From a virus: 55,321 bases of DNA. The notes beneath the pieces were generated by a model. The model was not told the DNA's origin. It saw only the letters and a program-made list of their open reading frames with translations, and made no database searches. Shown piece after piece: positions 38,369 to 46,531 of the stretch. Positions within the stretch are counted from its first letter, which is position 1. Every line of letters begins with the position of its first letter. The stretch is from positions 1-55,321 of the IMG/VR virus record IMGVR_UViG_3300025000_000129, one strand, 5' to 3'. Position numbers and translations under genes: made by a program.

Positions 38369-38397
38369 TTGCAATAAATATATAAATATGATAATAT
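38369..38397 (+). promoter_or_regulatory. Ribbon-helix-helix gene promoter
   Basis: TTGCAA (38369-38374) and TAATAT (38392-38397), spacer 17, 20 bases before the ATG. Its sequence is back to back with the pilin-1 promoter. Confidence 0.7.
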
Positions 38398-38417
38398 TAT
38401 TTTTAGGAGGTGGTCTT

Positions 38418-38567
38418 ATGCGTATTACTGTCACAACAACGATCGAAAAGGAACTTATTATTGAGGCAAAGGTCATGGCTGCAAGGCAAGAAAAAAACCT
38501 CAACGATATTATCGAAGAAGCTCTCACCGAATATCTTAAAAAACCCCATGAAAAAAGCCCCACTTAG
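38418..38567 (+). CDS. Ribbon-helix-helix DNA-binding protein, 49 aa
   Basis: MRITVTTTIEKELIIEAKVM followed by NLNDIIEEALTEYLKK: the beta strand, helix A and helix B of an Arc/CopG-type RHH. It starts at 38418 with TAGGAGGT. It is transcribed away from pilin-1, and its product is the obvious candidate repressor of the shared promoter region. No toxin gene accompanies it. Confidence 0.8.
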   Translation: MRITVTTTIEKELIIEAKVMAARQEKNLNDIIEEALTEYLKKPHEKSPT

Positions 38568-38577
38568 GGGCTTTTAC
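38553..38577. terminator. Bidirectional terminator, overlaps RHH stop codon
   Basis: AAAAGCCCC (38553-38561) pairs with GGGGCTTTT (38567-38575). The RHH stop codon lies in the loop. The convergent membrane-protein gene ends 12 bases on. Confidence 0.85.
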
Positions 38578-38588
38578 TTTTATTACCT

Positions 38589-38891
38589 TTATATTTTTAC
38601 TACCTGTGCTATCCAATTAAAATGTAGTAATAGTATCCACAGTTTTACTGCAAACATAACGCCAAGCCCGTACCCTATCCATCTAATTTTATGCTGCACC
38701 TTATATACCAGCAACAAGAGCAATCCCACGCCCAGCACAACTAGCACTGCCGCCAGTTCGGGGCTTGCGTGAAATAGTTGCTGTAGTAGAGGGTTAGCCT
38801 CCTCAATTACGCCATCCTTTACGCCTAGCGTGGTAAATATCGCATCGGCTATGGTCATTATAAATATTGCAACGTAAATCCATGCTTTCAT
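38589..38891 (-). CDS. DUF5658-like membrane protein, 100 aa
   Basis: Three hydrophobic segments: WIYVAIFIMTIADAIFTTLG, LAAVLVVLGVGLLLLLVYKV and WIGYGLGVMFAVKLWILLLH. The DAxxT (ADAIFTTLG) and NPL (EEANPLLQQ) motifs match small DUF5658 proteins. GGGTGA is 5 bases before the ATG at 38891. It lies between the two pilin genes, so it may assist assembly or membrane insertion (inference). Confidence 0.72.
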   Translation of the reverse strand: MKAWIYVAIFIMTIADAIFTTLGVKDGVIEEANPLLQQLFHASPELAAVLVVLGVGLLLLLVYKVQHKIRWIGYGLGVMFAVKLWILLLHFNWIAQVVKI

Positions 38892-38969
38892 AAAATCACC
38901 CATACTTATATATGCAGATTTTGGGTAAAATAAAAGAGAGTGGTTAGCCCTCTTTGGAATATTATTGTG

Positions 38970-39362
38970 TTATGGGGTTATTACGGCCGTATCACCGGTT
39001 AAACGTCTCGAGGTAAAACCTCCTGTCGCAGTGGTATAAACAAAGCCACCATCAGCCTCCAAAACAAATGTGCCTGTTACTTTTGACATATTTGTTACGG
39101 CGGTTACAGCCGCAGCATCAATTGGATAGTTAGCAAGAGCTACAGTGATAGGTGTAAGACTTTCTGCGGCGATTCCATCAATGGCAGTAGCAACTTGCTT
39201 ACCGTCAACTATAGCCTGCGTTGCCCTCGCCTTATCTTGGAATCCTGAAAACTTAGGTATAATTATCGCCGCTAAGATTCCCATAATTGCGATAACCACA
39301 ATTAATTCGATCAGTGTAAAGCCCTTTTTCTTTCGCATTTGTTTTTGCATAAACATTAACAT
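38970..39362 (-). CDS. Type IV prepilin-like protein 2, 130 aa
   Basis: Leader MLMFMQKQMRKKKG (14 residues) then G/FTLIELIVVIAIMGILAAII with E5, a canonical class III signal, and SGFQDKARATQAIVDGKQVA as the helix exit. The C-terminal domain is only about 80 residues and has no cysteines. GGAGG lies 7 bases before the ATG. It shares leader length and the KxSGxxDxA exit pattern with pilin 1, so the two are likely paralogues. It has its own promoter with a palindromic operator. Confidence 0.9.
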   Translation of the reverse strand: MLMFMQKQMRKKKGFTLIELIVVIAIMGILAAIIIPKFSGFQDKARATQAIVDGKQVATAIDGIAAESLTPITVALANYPIDAAAVTAVTNMSKVTGTFVLEADGGFVYTTATGGFTSRRLTGDTAVITP

Positions 39363-39391
39363 TCTCAGACCTCCTAAAAAAATAAATTATG

Positions 39392-39408
39392 CTATTAATA
39401 ATAGCACA
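39392..39408. promoter_or_regulatory. Palindromic operator over the pilin-2 promoter
   Basis: TGCTATTA-A-TAATAGCA is a perfect 8-bp-arm palindrome. It covers the minus-strand -10 box TATTAT (39405-39400). A regulator bound here would block transcription. Confidence 0.65.
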
Positions 39409-39427
39409 TTTTTACATTTTTACAAGG
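39400..39427 (-). promoter_or_regulatory. Pilin-2 promoter
   Basis: TTGTAA (39427-39422) and TATTAT (39405-39400), spacer 16, preceded by TG one base before the -10. Confidence 0.65.
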
Positions 39428-39506
39428 CTTGTATGAAAATATTCTGTTTACAATGGGATAGGTGGCGTGGTAAAATTGCATTGGAACATTAAACTTACCT
39501 TAAATC

Positions 39507-39541
39507 CCCCCACCGTAGGCTTCACTGCGGAGGGGGGATTT
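39507..39541. terminator. Terminator after the tail-tip gene
   Basis: CCCCCC and GGGGGG arms around ACCGTAGGCTTCACTGCGGA form a strong hairpin immediately beyond the tail-tip stop (39548), with a T-run on the plus side and ATTT on the minus side. It separates the late tail operon from the pilin genes. Confidence 0.7.
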
Positions 39542-39547
39542 TTGTTA

Positions 39548-42439
39548 TTATGGGGTTGTTTTGGCGAAATAGACAGATGTCATGCCAGATTGAGCATACA
39601 CATCGTTATTGGCTTCTATAAATTCATTTGCAACATGCTCAGCAGTGTTTTCCGCTACGTTCCATTGTCCGGTTGAGTTATTAAAACTTCTCCATTTTAA
39701 CGTTCCAGACGTTGCGTATACAGTTGATGCATCCCCCCATTGTGGATTTTCACTATAATTTAAATAATAAAATGTTGAAAATCTTGTTATTGATTGATAT
39801 GGATACGTACTTAATTCCGCACCTAAAGGACTATCTGGGAATCCACTCCACCCTTGATACAATACCGCCGCTTCCTCCGTCGTCCCACTCCCCACCACTC
39901 CACTACTATAATAATCCGTCCCCTCCACTGTATGCACAGCGAATATCTTATAATAGTACGTTGTCGAAGCCGTCAATCCTGTATCATTATAACTTGTGCC
40001 TGTGTTGTTGTATATTAATGTAGCATTTGCAGCGCACCATGCCCTGTCACCCGTTATAGCTGCGCTGTGACGGTAAATCTCAATCCCTGTGAAATATTCG
40101 CTTGTCGGATTAGTCCATGCCATATCAATCTCTGTATCGCTAATAACCGTAGCCGTAAACCCTGTCACATTGTTCAATGATGGCATAGGGTCAACAAATA
40201 CCTGCACAATCATTTTGCTCTGCCCGATTGCCACTGTCCCGCTGTTCGCATCTGTGACCAACTTTACCGCAATAGTCTTTGTACCTGCTGCTATGCCTTT
40301 TTTATCGTCACAAAAACTAAATGTAAACACATTGGCTGAATTGCAGTATAACGTAGGTTGCATGGTCAAGGCCACACCATCCACATAGATTTTGCCCGTA
40401 AGATTCGCCGCACCAGTGGCAATGGTTACTTTGCAGCTAAAGTTTATTATCGCTTTGCTTCTGCTGCTAAATGCAATGTCCTTCGTGCATACTACCGCTT
40501 CTGTGGTGCTCACAGTGACTTCTGCGGCGTTGGTGGCACTGTAGTAGTTATTTGATGTATCCCCCAGAAACTCTATCCCATTCTCGCCGTTCCTTATGTC
40601 CTGCACCACTCCTGCACTCGTTATATACCGCATAACTCTGCCGATGGTGTCCTTAAAGTCAAATCCTCTACCGTATTCAGGATGTTCAGCATTGCCCACA
40701 CCTGCGCCCCAAATCATAATAGGCGTCTGCACTCCATCTACTTCATCAAAGTAAATTTCAAGCTTTACAAGTTCATCATAGACGTACACATAAACCGGCC
40801 ACTCCGTAACCTCCAGCGTAGTCCCTGTATGGGTATCGTCTATCCAGTACACCGCTGAACCGTTCCTGTCGGTCAACTGTATATGGTCTGAATGTGTTGC
40901 CGCAAATAGCACACTGCTTAGCCCTACCTCATTATACACATCTGCATTAGCCTGCAATATCGTCGTATAACTGTAATTTGTAGCATCCGAAACATATTCC
41001 CACACCGTGCCATTAAGCTGATACATTTTGCCTGCTACGCTCGTTTTAAGCTGCGCGTCGCCGCTGAAATAGTAGTACCACGCGGCTGTGGATACGATAA
41101 GGCGTGTTGCTGCTCCTGCTGAGAATATGCACTGGTAAGGGTAGTCTGCGGTGTCTACTGGACTTTCGGGGTAAGTTGTCCATGTTTGCTCCGGCTTGTA
41201 GGATGCTGTTATCCACTGGAAATGCTGGTCAAAGATTTTCTGGTAGTTTACGTCGGCTGTGTTGGCTGCAAGATAGTTGGCTACTTTGTCGGAGGTGTCC
41301 AATGAGTCAACGGTGAGTTCGGCTATGGTGCCGCGGGTGGCGTAGAGGTTTTGGGTGATTATAGTGTTTGAGATTACAATGTCAATGTTGGCTTTAATGG
41401 CGTTGATTACATTTGCTGTGAGTTCGCCATCAAATAGCAATTTAGCCGCGCCGGTTTCGGGGTCGATGTAAATGTATAGCTTATCCGTCCAATTACTCCC
41501 GCTTCCGTCCCCGATTTGCCACGCTCCACCTGTGGCGTTAAAATAGCTTCTAGCCTTTTTATCACTCCTGATATTTTCAAAGCCAAATTCCGGTCCTATC
41601 CTTGTGCCGTTATATATCTTGTCCTTAATAACTGTGGATGTCTCTATCCTGTAGGCATCATCAGCCAATCCGGGGACAAAATTGCCTATCTCGAAACTGA
41701 CATCATCCGGGTGGTATAGGTCTGTTGTGATGCTTACCACACGGAGCTCTGTGTCAATACCGAGCGTAGTATAATTTAGCGTTACTACATCACCCAGGGC
41801 AATTGCCATTGGTCTGACAAGGTTACACTCATAGCATACTAACGGATTCCCCAGGGCATCCTTATCTCGTTTGCTGTAGGAGATTGATATAACCTCAATG
41901 TTACGATCAATCAATAAATCTTTGGCAACTGCTGATCCTCGCTGCGTTCTTATGCCGATAGTAAATTGGTTGAATTCAACTTCACCGCCAAGGTACGCTA
42001 CAAACTCCATGAGCAGAGCACGGCGGGATTTTGCTTCCTGCGCTGAGTAGGTTACTTCTGTGGTAAAATCCACAGTACCAACTGTAAAGCCAGTACCTGC
42101 TAATAACGCCGTCAATATAGCTGTCGGTGTGCCGGTTTGAGTGAAATACTCCAGGTTATATTCCGGTTCGTTCAGCCTGTAACTGACATGCTCACATCCC
42201 ACACTGGCGGCTAATTCTCCATTGCTCGCCTGAGCTTTTTTGTAGGCGATAATGTCAAAATAGTCGCTGTCAACCTCTGCTATGTTGTCGCCGGTGATAA
42301 GACTTCCACAGGCGGCAAGTGGAGCAGTAAAGTTGAAAATGTTATCGCTGTTTATTTTCTCGGTCCTGGGGGCCGTATAGGTGTCCATGATGGTTCCCAG
42401 TTCAACATGTGAGCTGTTTAATATTTTTATCCTACCCAT
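39548..42439 (-). CDS. Tail-tip protein (Tal-like) with FnIII domain, 963 aa
   Basis: The N-terminal about 270 residues resemble the hub domain of phage tail-associated/minor structural proteins (EVDSDYFDIIAYKKAQASNG, GDVVTLNYTTLGIDTELRVV). A coiled linker follows (SNTIITQNLYATRGTIAELT). Then come beta-rich receptor-type modules, with a fibronectin-III domain at about 760-860 (TGFTATVISDTEIDMAWTNP, YYYKIFAVHTVEG). Two similar modules, around 430-520 and 880-963, share YPYQ and the NxDVY(x4)GxxSVxFA pattern. It overlaps the tape-measure stop; no separate distal-tail (Dit) gene is visible. Confidence 0.82.
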   Translation of the reverse strand: MGRIKILNSSHVELGTIMDTYTAPRTEKINSDNIFNFTAPLAACGSLITGDNIAEVDSDYFDIIAYKKAQASNGELAASVGCEHVSYRLNEPEYNLEYFTQTGTPTAILTALLAGTGFTVGTVDFTTEVTYSAQEAKSRRALLMEFVAYLGGEVEFNQFTIGIRTQRGSAVAKDLLIDRNIEVISISYSKRDKDALGNPLVCYECNLVRPMAIALGDVVTLNYTTLGIDTELRVVSITTDLYHPDDVSFEIGNFVPGLADDAYRIETSTVIKDKIYNGTRIGPEFGFENIRSDKKARSYFNATGGAWQIGDGSGSNWTDKLYIYIDPETGAAKLLFDGELTANVINAIKANIDIVISNTIITQNLYATRGTIAELTVDSLDTSDKVANYLAANTADVNYQKIFDQHFQWITASYKPEQTWTTYPESPVDTADYPYQCIFSAGAATRLIVSTAAWYYYFSGDAQLKTSVAGKMYQLNGTVWEYVSDATNYSYTTILQANADVYNEVGLSSVLFAATHSDHIQLTDRNGSAVYWIDDTHTGTTLEVTEWPVYVYVYDELVKLEIYFDEVDGVQTPIMIWGAGVGNAEHPEYGRGFDFKDTIGRVMRYITSAGVVQDIRNGENGIEFLGDTSNNYYSATNAAEVTVSTTEAVVCTKDIAFSSRSKAIINFSCKVTIATGAANLTGKIYVDGVALTMQPTLYCNSANVFTFSFCDDKKGIAAGTKTIAVKLVTDANSGTVAIGQSKMIVQVFVDPMPSLNNVTGFTATVISDTEIDMAWTNPTSEYFTGIEIYRHSAAITGDRAWCAANATLIYNNTGTSYNDTGLTASTTYYYKIFAVHTVEGTDYYSSGVVGSGTTEEAAVLYQGWSGFPDSPLGAELSTYPYQSITRFSTFYYLNYSENPQWGDASTVYATSGTLKWRSFNNSTGQWNVAENTAEHVANEFIEANNDVYAQSGMTSVYFAKTTP

Positions 42440-44643
42440 ACAGGCACCCCCTGTGCTCTGGATCTTGATTTATTGCCGCTGGACTGTATCCGCCCTGTGG
42501 ACTTCGTTATGATCTGACCATCAAGCGATACGGGCACATTTACTATAGTTGTACCGCTTGTAGCTCCTGCGCCTGACACTGAACCGCTCACATTTAGGCT
42601 CGTTGTCAGTTCTTTATTTATCCCGTTCATTGCCGCATTGACCTGCTTTGCGCTTGCTGTAATGCCTTCTGCCATACCTGCACCCATCATTTTGCCTACC
42701 TGGTCACGCATGACAGTGGATGGTGATTTGATGCCGAGGAAGTCCTTTGCGTTTTTAAGAGCACCTTTTGCAGCATTAACAACAGAATTTGCAAGGTTCT
42801 TTGCTGCGTTTTTCACGCCATTAATTATACCGGTAATTATGTTTCCGCCAAGTTCGCCCCATTTGATACCCTTAAAGGCTTCACCCAGAGACTTGAACAG
42901 CTTCGGCACTACCGCAATGAGTGTTGGGATGGATTGAATTATTCCGGCCACCAGAGCAACAATGATCTGTATCGATGCAACGATCAGCAATGGTAGATTT
43001 TCGATGACTGCCTTCACAAGAGCGTCTATGATTTCGGGCACCCTTTCAATCAGCTTTGGCAGGGCTTTTACGAGTCCCTGAGCTAATGCCACAATTATTT
43101 TTATTGCTGCGTTTATCAGCTGTGGAAGATTATCAAGCAAAGTATCAACCAATGCGAGTATAATACCTATTGCAGCGTCGATTAGGTTCGGGAGAGTTGC
43201 CACAATGCCGTCTATAAGCATCATCAGCGCACTTATTCCCGCCGTAATTAACATGGGTCCGTTATCCGATAGCACTTGTACCAATGTGTCAAGTAGTTGG
43301 ACTGTAGCACCTATAAGTGGTGGTAGTACCTGTGGAATAGCTGTAACAAGCGTACTAGCCAGACCACCTATTATATTGGTTGCCATGGTAGCAAGTCCCG
43401 GCAATGCGTCGGTAGCTTTGTTTAATAGCCCGCTTATGCCGTCAGAGATTGCTTTCCCTGCTCCTGCAAAATCACCTGTTTTTATTGCGTTCGTGATCGA
43501 TGGAATTATCTTAGTGACTGAGCCAACAACCTCCGTTATAGCTGGCATTACTGCCACGCCTGCGGTTGTTGCCATGCCCTTCATGCTGGCTTCCATGGTC
43601 TGCATCATATCGTCAAATTTACCTGCTTGCTGGACGGCATCATCACCGAGTACGGCGCCGACATTGTGTGCTTCTTGCCCGAGCCGGTTTAATTCTTCTG
43701 AACCAGCTTTGATAAGTGGATTCAGTTCCATGGCTGATTTGCCGAATAACTGGAGCGATAATGCGTCCCGGTCTGTTTCATTAGCCACATTGCCGAGAGC
43801 GTCAATGGTTTCAGTCCACACTGTTTTAGAGTCACGGAGAGAGCCGTCTTGATTCTTTATTTCTATGCCTAATTTTTTAAAAGAATCTTCTGAAAGTTTT
43901 GTACCGTTTCTGGCGGCGTCCATGCTTTTAGTGAGTTTTGCCATGGATCCGGTCATAACTTCAAGATCCACATCAACAAAACGAGATGCATACTGCATTT
44001 CCTGCAATCGTTCTGTTGTTATGCCTGTTTTATTTGACAGCGTTATAAGATCGTCAGCGGCTTTTCCTGCATCCTTGGCCAGCTTGAAAGCACCAAGAGC
44101 GGCACCGGCTGCGGCCGTTCCTACTGTGGCAATTCCAGCAATAGCAGCTTTACCGACTGCACCGCCTACATTTTTTAATCCTGTTCCGATTTTACCCAGT
44201 GCACCGTCGAACTTGCCTGTCTTTTCGGTAGCCTGATCGGTTTCCTTGCCGAAATTATCAAGGGCTGAGCTGCAGTTTTTAAGTTCGAGCTCATTTTTAT
44301 TCAGGGCTGCATTCTCTTTATTTATCCACACCTGCATGTCTTGGGCCGCTTTGCTGTCTGCGCCTTTTTCGGCTGCAATGCGTTTATATTCGTCTGTCAG
44401 GCCGGCTATTTTCTTTTTCTGCAGGTCGGTGATTTCGTTGAGTGACTTAATTTTAGCATGCAAACCGTCTGAGCTTGCGCCCCAATCTTCCATTCCGGCG
44501 GCTGCAGCTTTAAAGCCTGTATCAATTACACGGATTTGTCTGTTGAGGTCGCTTATGCCTTGTTTAAAGTTCGTGGTATCCAGACCAACCTTGCCGCTAA
44601 GATCGTTTTCTCCTGCCAATGTACTCACCTGCCTTATAGCCAT
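42427..44643 (-). CDS. Tail tape-measure protein, 738 aa
   Basis: N-terminal helices (TTNFKQGISDLNRQIRVIDT), Ala/Gly-rich hydrophobic block (GIATVGTAAAGAALGAFKLA), and multiple repeated amphipathic segments (LPQLINAAIKIIVALAQGLV, LPLLIVASIQIIVALVAGII). It ends with FLGIKSPSTVMRDQVGKMMG, a classic tape-measure motif. It sets tail length; at roughly 1.5 angstrom per residue a tail near 110 nm is expected (a rule of thumb). It follows the frameshifted chaperone pair as is normal. Confidence 0.95.
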   Translation of the reverse strand: MAIRQVSTLAGENDLSGKVGLDTTNFKQGISDLNRQIRVIDTGFKAAAAGMEDWGASSDGLHAKIKSLNEITDLQKKKIAGLTDEYKRIAAEKGADSKAAQDMQVWINKENAALNKNELELKNCSSALDNFGKETDQATEKTGKFDGALGKIGTGLKNVGGAVGKAAIAGIATVGTAAAGAALGAFKLAKDAGKAADDLITLSNKTGITTERLQEMQYASRFVDVDLEVMTGSMAKLTKSMDAARNGTKLSEDSFKKLGIEIKNQDGSLRDSKTVWTETIDALGNVANETDRDALSLQLFGKSAMELNPLIKAGSEELNRLGQEAHNVGAVLGDDAVQQAGKFDDMMQTMEASMKGMATTAGVAVMPAITEVVGSVTKIIPSITNAIKTGDFAGAGKAISDGISGLLNKATDALPGLATMATNIIGGLASTLVTAIPQVLPPLIGATVQLLDTLVQVLSDNGPMLITAGISALMMLIDGIVATLPNLIDAAIGIILALVDTLLDNLPQLINAAIKIIVALAQGLVKALPKLIERVPEIIDALVKAVIENLPLLIVASIQIIVALVAGIIQSIPTLIAVVPKLFKSLGEAFKGIKWGELGGNIITGIINGVKNAAKNLANSVVNAAKGALKNAKDFLGIKSPSTVMRDQVGKMMGAGMAEGITASAKQVNAAMNGINKELTTSLNVSGSVSGAGATSGTTIVNVPVSLDGQIITKSTGRIQSSGNKSRSRAQGVPVWVG

Positions 44644-44897
44644 GATGGGGCTTTTTCTGCCCGTTTGTATGTCTTACCATTGATTACTCTTGTGTTCGGA
44701 TCGGCTGATTCTTTGAAAAATAAGAAATCCATGAGGGTCTCAAGATTTGTTTCGTCTATGTCCTTAGGGATCCATCCCCATTCCTTTGCACATCTTTTAT
44801 ATAGTGACATCAAAGCATGTTCTGCGTCTATATCTTCATCATCGGGCGGGGAGTTGACACCGCCGCCCTTGGTCAGTTTTTTTGAATTACCCCACAT
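44634..44897 (-). CDS. Tail assembly chaperone, frameshift extension (gpGT part)
   Basis: The -1 frame after the slippery site: LTKGGGVNSPPDDEDIDAEH then SLYKRCAKEWGWIPKDIDET and ESADPNTRVIN. It is likely made only as an extension of the upstream chaperone rather than from its own ATG (44897), which has no ribosome site. The position directly before the tape measure matches lambda G/GT. It overlaps the tape-measure start by 10 bases. Confidence 0.85.
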   Translation of the reverse strand: MWGNSKKLTKGGGVNSPPDDEDIDAEHALMSLYKRCAKEWGWIPKDIDETNLETLMDFLFFKESADPNTRVINGKTYKRAEKAPSWL

Positions 44898-45208
44898 ATG
44901 CCTGAGATAATGGCATTAATCTGCTCGTCAATTTCTTCATCGTCGAGAGCTTTTTCAAGTTCGTCTGCGGTAAACTTGCCACCATACATCTCGCATATAA
45001 GCCATGCTTTACGTTCTTTGAGTTCAAACAGTTCAGTCAACAGTTCGTCTATTGCTTCGATATCCTCGCTGTTGTCCTGTACTTCCTTACCTTTTTTGCC
45101 GAGTGCCAGAGTTTCCTTCTGTATTTTTAACGCTTCCTTCGATAGAAAGGTTGTAATTTTCCCAGTTGTGTAGGTCTTGTCATTGAGTTTTAATATTAAT
45201 ACTTTCAT
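44873..45208 (-). CDS. Tail assembly chaperone (gpG-like), 111 aa
   Basis: Helical, acidic protein (DIEAIDELLTELFELKERKA, KFTADELEKALDDEEIDEQI) located between the tail tube and tape measure. This is the usual place of gpG-type chaperones, which coat the tape measure during assembly. It ends at the frameshift site in the codons CAA AAA AAC before TGA. Confidence 0.88.
   Translation of the reverse strand: MKVLILKLNDKTYTTGKITTFLSKEALKIQKETLALGKKGKEVQDNSEDIEAIDELLTELFELKERKAWLICEMYGGKFTADELEKALDDEEIDEQINAIISGICGVIQKN
44876..44882 (-). promoter_or_regulatory. Programmed -1 frameshift heptamer A AAA AAC
   Basis: On the minus strand A-AAA-AAC (44882-44876) lies in the zero frame of the chaperone, immediately before its TGA. 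A slip of -1 continues as CTG ACC AAG in the GT frame and gives a fused G-GT product of 190 residues. Confidence 0.85.
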
Positions 45209-45227
45209 AATTGTTTCCTCCCCAAAA

Positions 45228-45262
45228 TTAAAATAAAATTAAAAGGCGGCTGTTACACCGCC
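45228..45262 (-). terminator. Terminator after the major tail protein
   Basis: GGCGG-TGTAACAG-CCGCC (45262-45245) followed by TTTTAATTTTATTTT on the minus strand. Confidence 0.82.
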
Positions 45263-45268
45263 CATTAA

Positions 45269-46171
45269 TTATGCTGCTGTTCCGAAATTCATTGCTACTG
45301 CTGTGAGTGCCTGACCGTAGATGTCCACAACTCCATTGACTGCCACAATGTAGGTTGATCCTGCATCGAGGTTGGCTGTCGGGTTGAAGGTCAGAATCTT
45401 GCCAGCTGCATCCCATGTCTTGGCTCCGGCTACAAGAGTACCGTCTGCCTTGATTACCGTGATAGCCTCGGTGTCAATCTTGTTGTTGAATGTTATTACG
45501 ATATCGGCTGTTACTACAACATTGGCTGCGGCATCAGCGGGAACTATTGAGGAAAGGGCTATTGCTGCAGGTGCGCCCACTGAAGCTGGGGTCTGTACCT
45601 GATCGAACCAACCTGTCGGCACAAAGGCTGTGTCGGCTGTGTCCGCAAATACACGCTTAAGTGACATTGTTTCCGCACCTACAGTAAATTCAAAGGTTGT
45701 TGTGACTGCCGTGAATGTTAACGTGTAGGTCTTTACATCTACATCATTGGATTTGCTTGTAGCTTCTTCGGCTCCGCCTGAGAATGTGCCTTTGAGATAC
45801 CAGTAGTACCGATATCCGTCAGCACCCATGTCATACCTGAAGCCTATTGCAAGGTTAGGCGGGTTTGCTTTGCCTGCATCGTATACTCTGCCGCTTGCTG
45901 CATCGTAAGCCTTACCAAGCAGGTAGGCAGCTTTCTGAGCGGGGACATTTGAAACAATAATCTTCAGCGCTGTTTTGCCTTCTGTGACATAGTTGTTTTT
46001 GGCTTTGTTGTCATAGTAGGTCGTTTTATTTGCTACTTCCGGCTCTCCTGCTATTTCAGCCGCCGGTGCCAGATAGACAGGCGCACCGGCTGTGTAGACC
46101 AGTGCTGTATCTGCTGTGATTTCGGCATAGTGTAAATTATCTACGCCTACAAATTCGCCATATTCATCCAT
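45269..46171 (-). CDS. Major tail protein with C-terminal Ig-like domain, 300 aa
   Basis: Residues 1-190 fit the phage tail-tube fold (EFVGVDNLHYAEITADTALV, AIGFRYDMGADGYRYYWYLK, TYTLTFTAVTTTFEFTVG). From about 205, VGAPAAIALSSIVPADAAAN, DIVITFNNKIDTEAITVIKA and the ILTFNPTANLDAGSTYIVAV pattern form an SbsA/Big_5-type Ig-like domain that would decorate the tail surface. It is placed between tail completion and chaperone genes, with its own terminator. Tube identity is clear from order. Confidence 0.88.
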   Translation of the reverse strand: MDEYGEFVGVDNLHYAEITADTALVYTAGAPVYLAPAAEIAGEPEVANKTTYYDNKAKNNYVTEGKTALKIIVSNVPAQKAAYLLGKAYDAASGRVYDAGKANPPNLAIGFRYDMGADGYRYYWYLKGTFSGGAEEATSKSNDVDVKTYTLTFTAVTTTFEFTVGAETMSLKRVFADTADTAFVPTGWFDQVQTPASVGAPAAIALSSIVPADAAANVVVTADIVITFNNKIDTEAITVIKADGTLVAGAKTWDAAGKILTFNPTANLDAGSTYIVAVNGVVDIYGQALTAVAMNFGTAA

Positions 46172-46174
46172 TTG

Positions 46175-46531
46175 TTATACCTCTCTTTCATAAAATTGAT
46201 AAACACTCCGGTACCCATAATGTCCGGTGTTTTCGTTGTACGGCATATCGCCACCGCCCGCACGTAGGAAGCCGCCTGGAAGCATAACGGATTTTAAAAG
46301 TGTGTCTGCTTGCTGTTTAATTGCTGGCTTCTTAGAGTACAAAACTAATTGCACTCTGTGTGTCGTGCTGGTTGGCAAGTTGTCAGCGTGGGTATTGTTA
46401 GGGGAATCCAAAAGATAGTAGGTTATGTGAGTCTCGGGAAGCACGGCGTCAGCCGCATATGTTCCCTGTTCCTTGACAGGGTAGCCGAGAGGCGCTAAAG
46501 TGTCGCATGCCAGCTTATATATGTTAGTCAA
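46175..46531 (-). CDS. Tail completion/terminator protein, 118 aa
   Basis: MTNIYKLACDTLAPLGYPVK and later LPTSTTHRVQLVLYSKKPAI match small gpU/DUF806-like tail terminator proteins. A TTG at 46531 with GAGGG upstream is preferred over the GTG at 46540. It overlaps the end of the gp10-like gene. Confidence 0.78.
   Translation of the reverse strand: MTNIYKLACDTLAPLGYPVKEQGTYAADAVLPETHITYYLLDSPNNTHADNLPTSTTHRVQLVLYSKKPAIKQQADTLLKSVMLPGGFLRAGGGDMPYNENTGHYGYRSVYQFYEREV

Noticed and set aside
37754-38567. A toxin-antitoxin pair built on the RHH protein
   Set aside because: No adjacent toxin-like gene; the divergent layout with pilin fits a transcription regulator better.
39548-42439. A diversity-generating retroelement in the tail gene
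   Set aside because: No reverse transcriptase and no template/variable repeat pair with adenine-specific changes was seen.
43205-43852. Long plus-strand open frame (215 aa) inside the tape-measure gene
   Set aside because: It is antisense to a clear, repetitive tape-measure protein, has no ribosome site, and reflects composition of the opposite strand.
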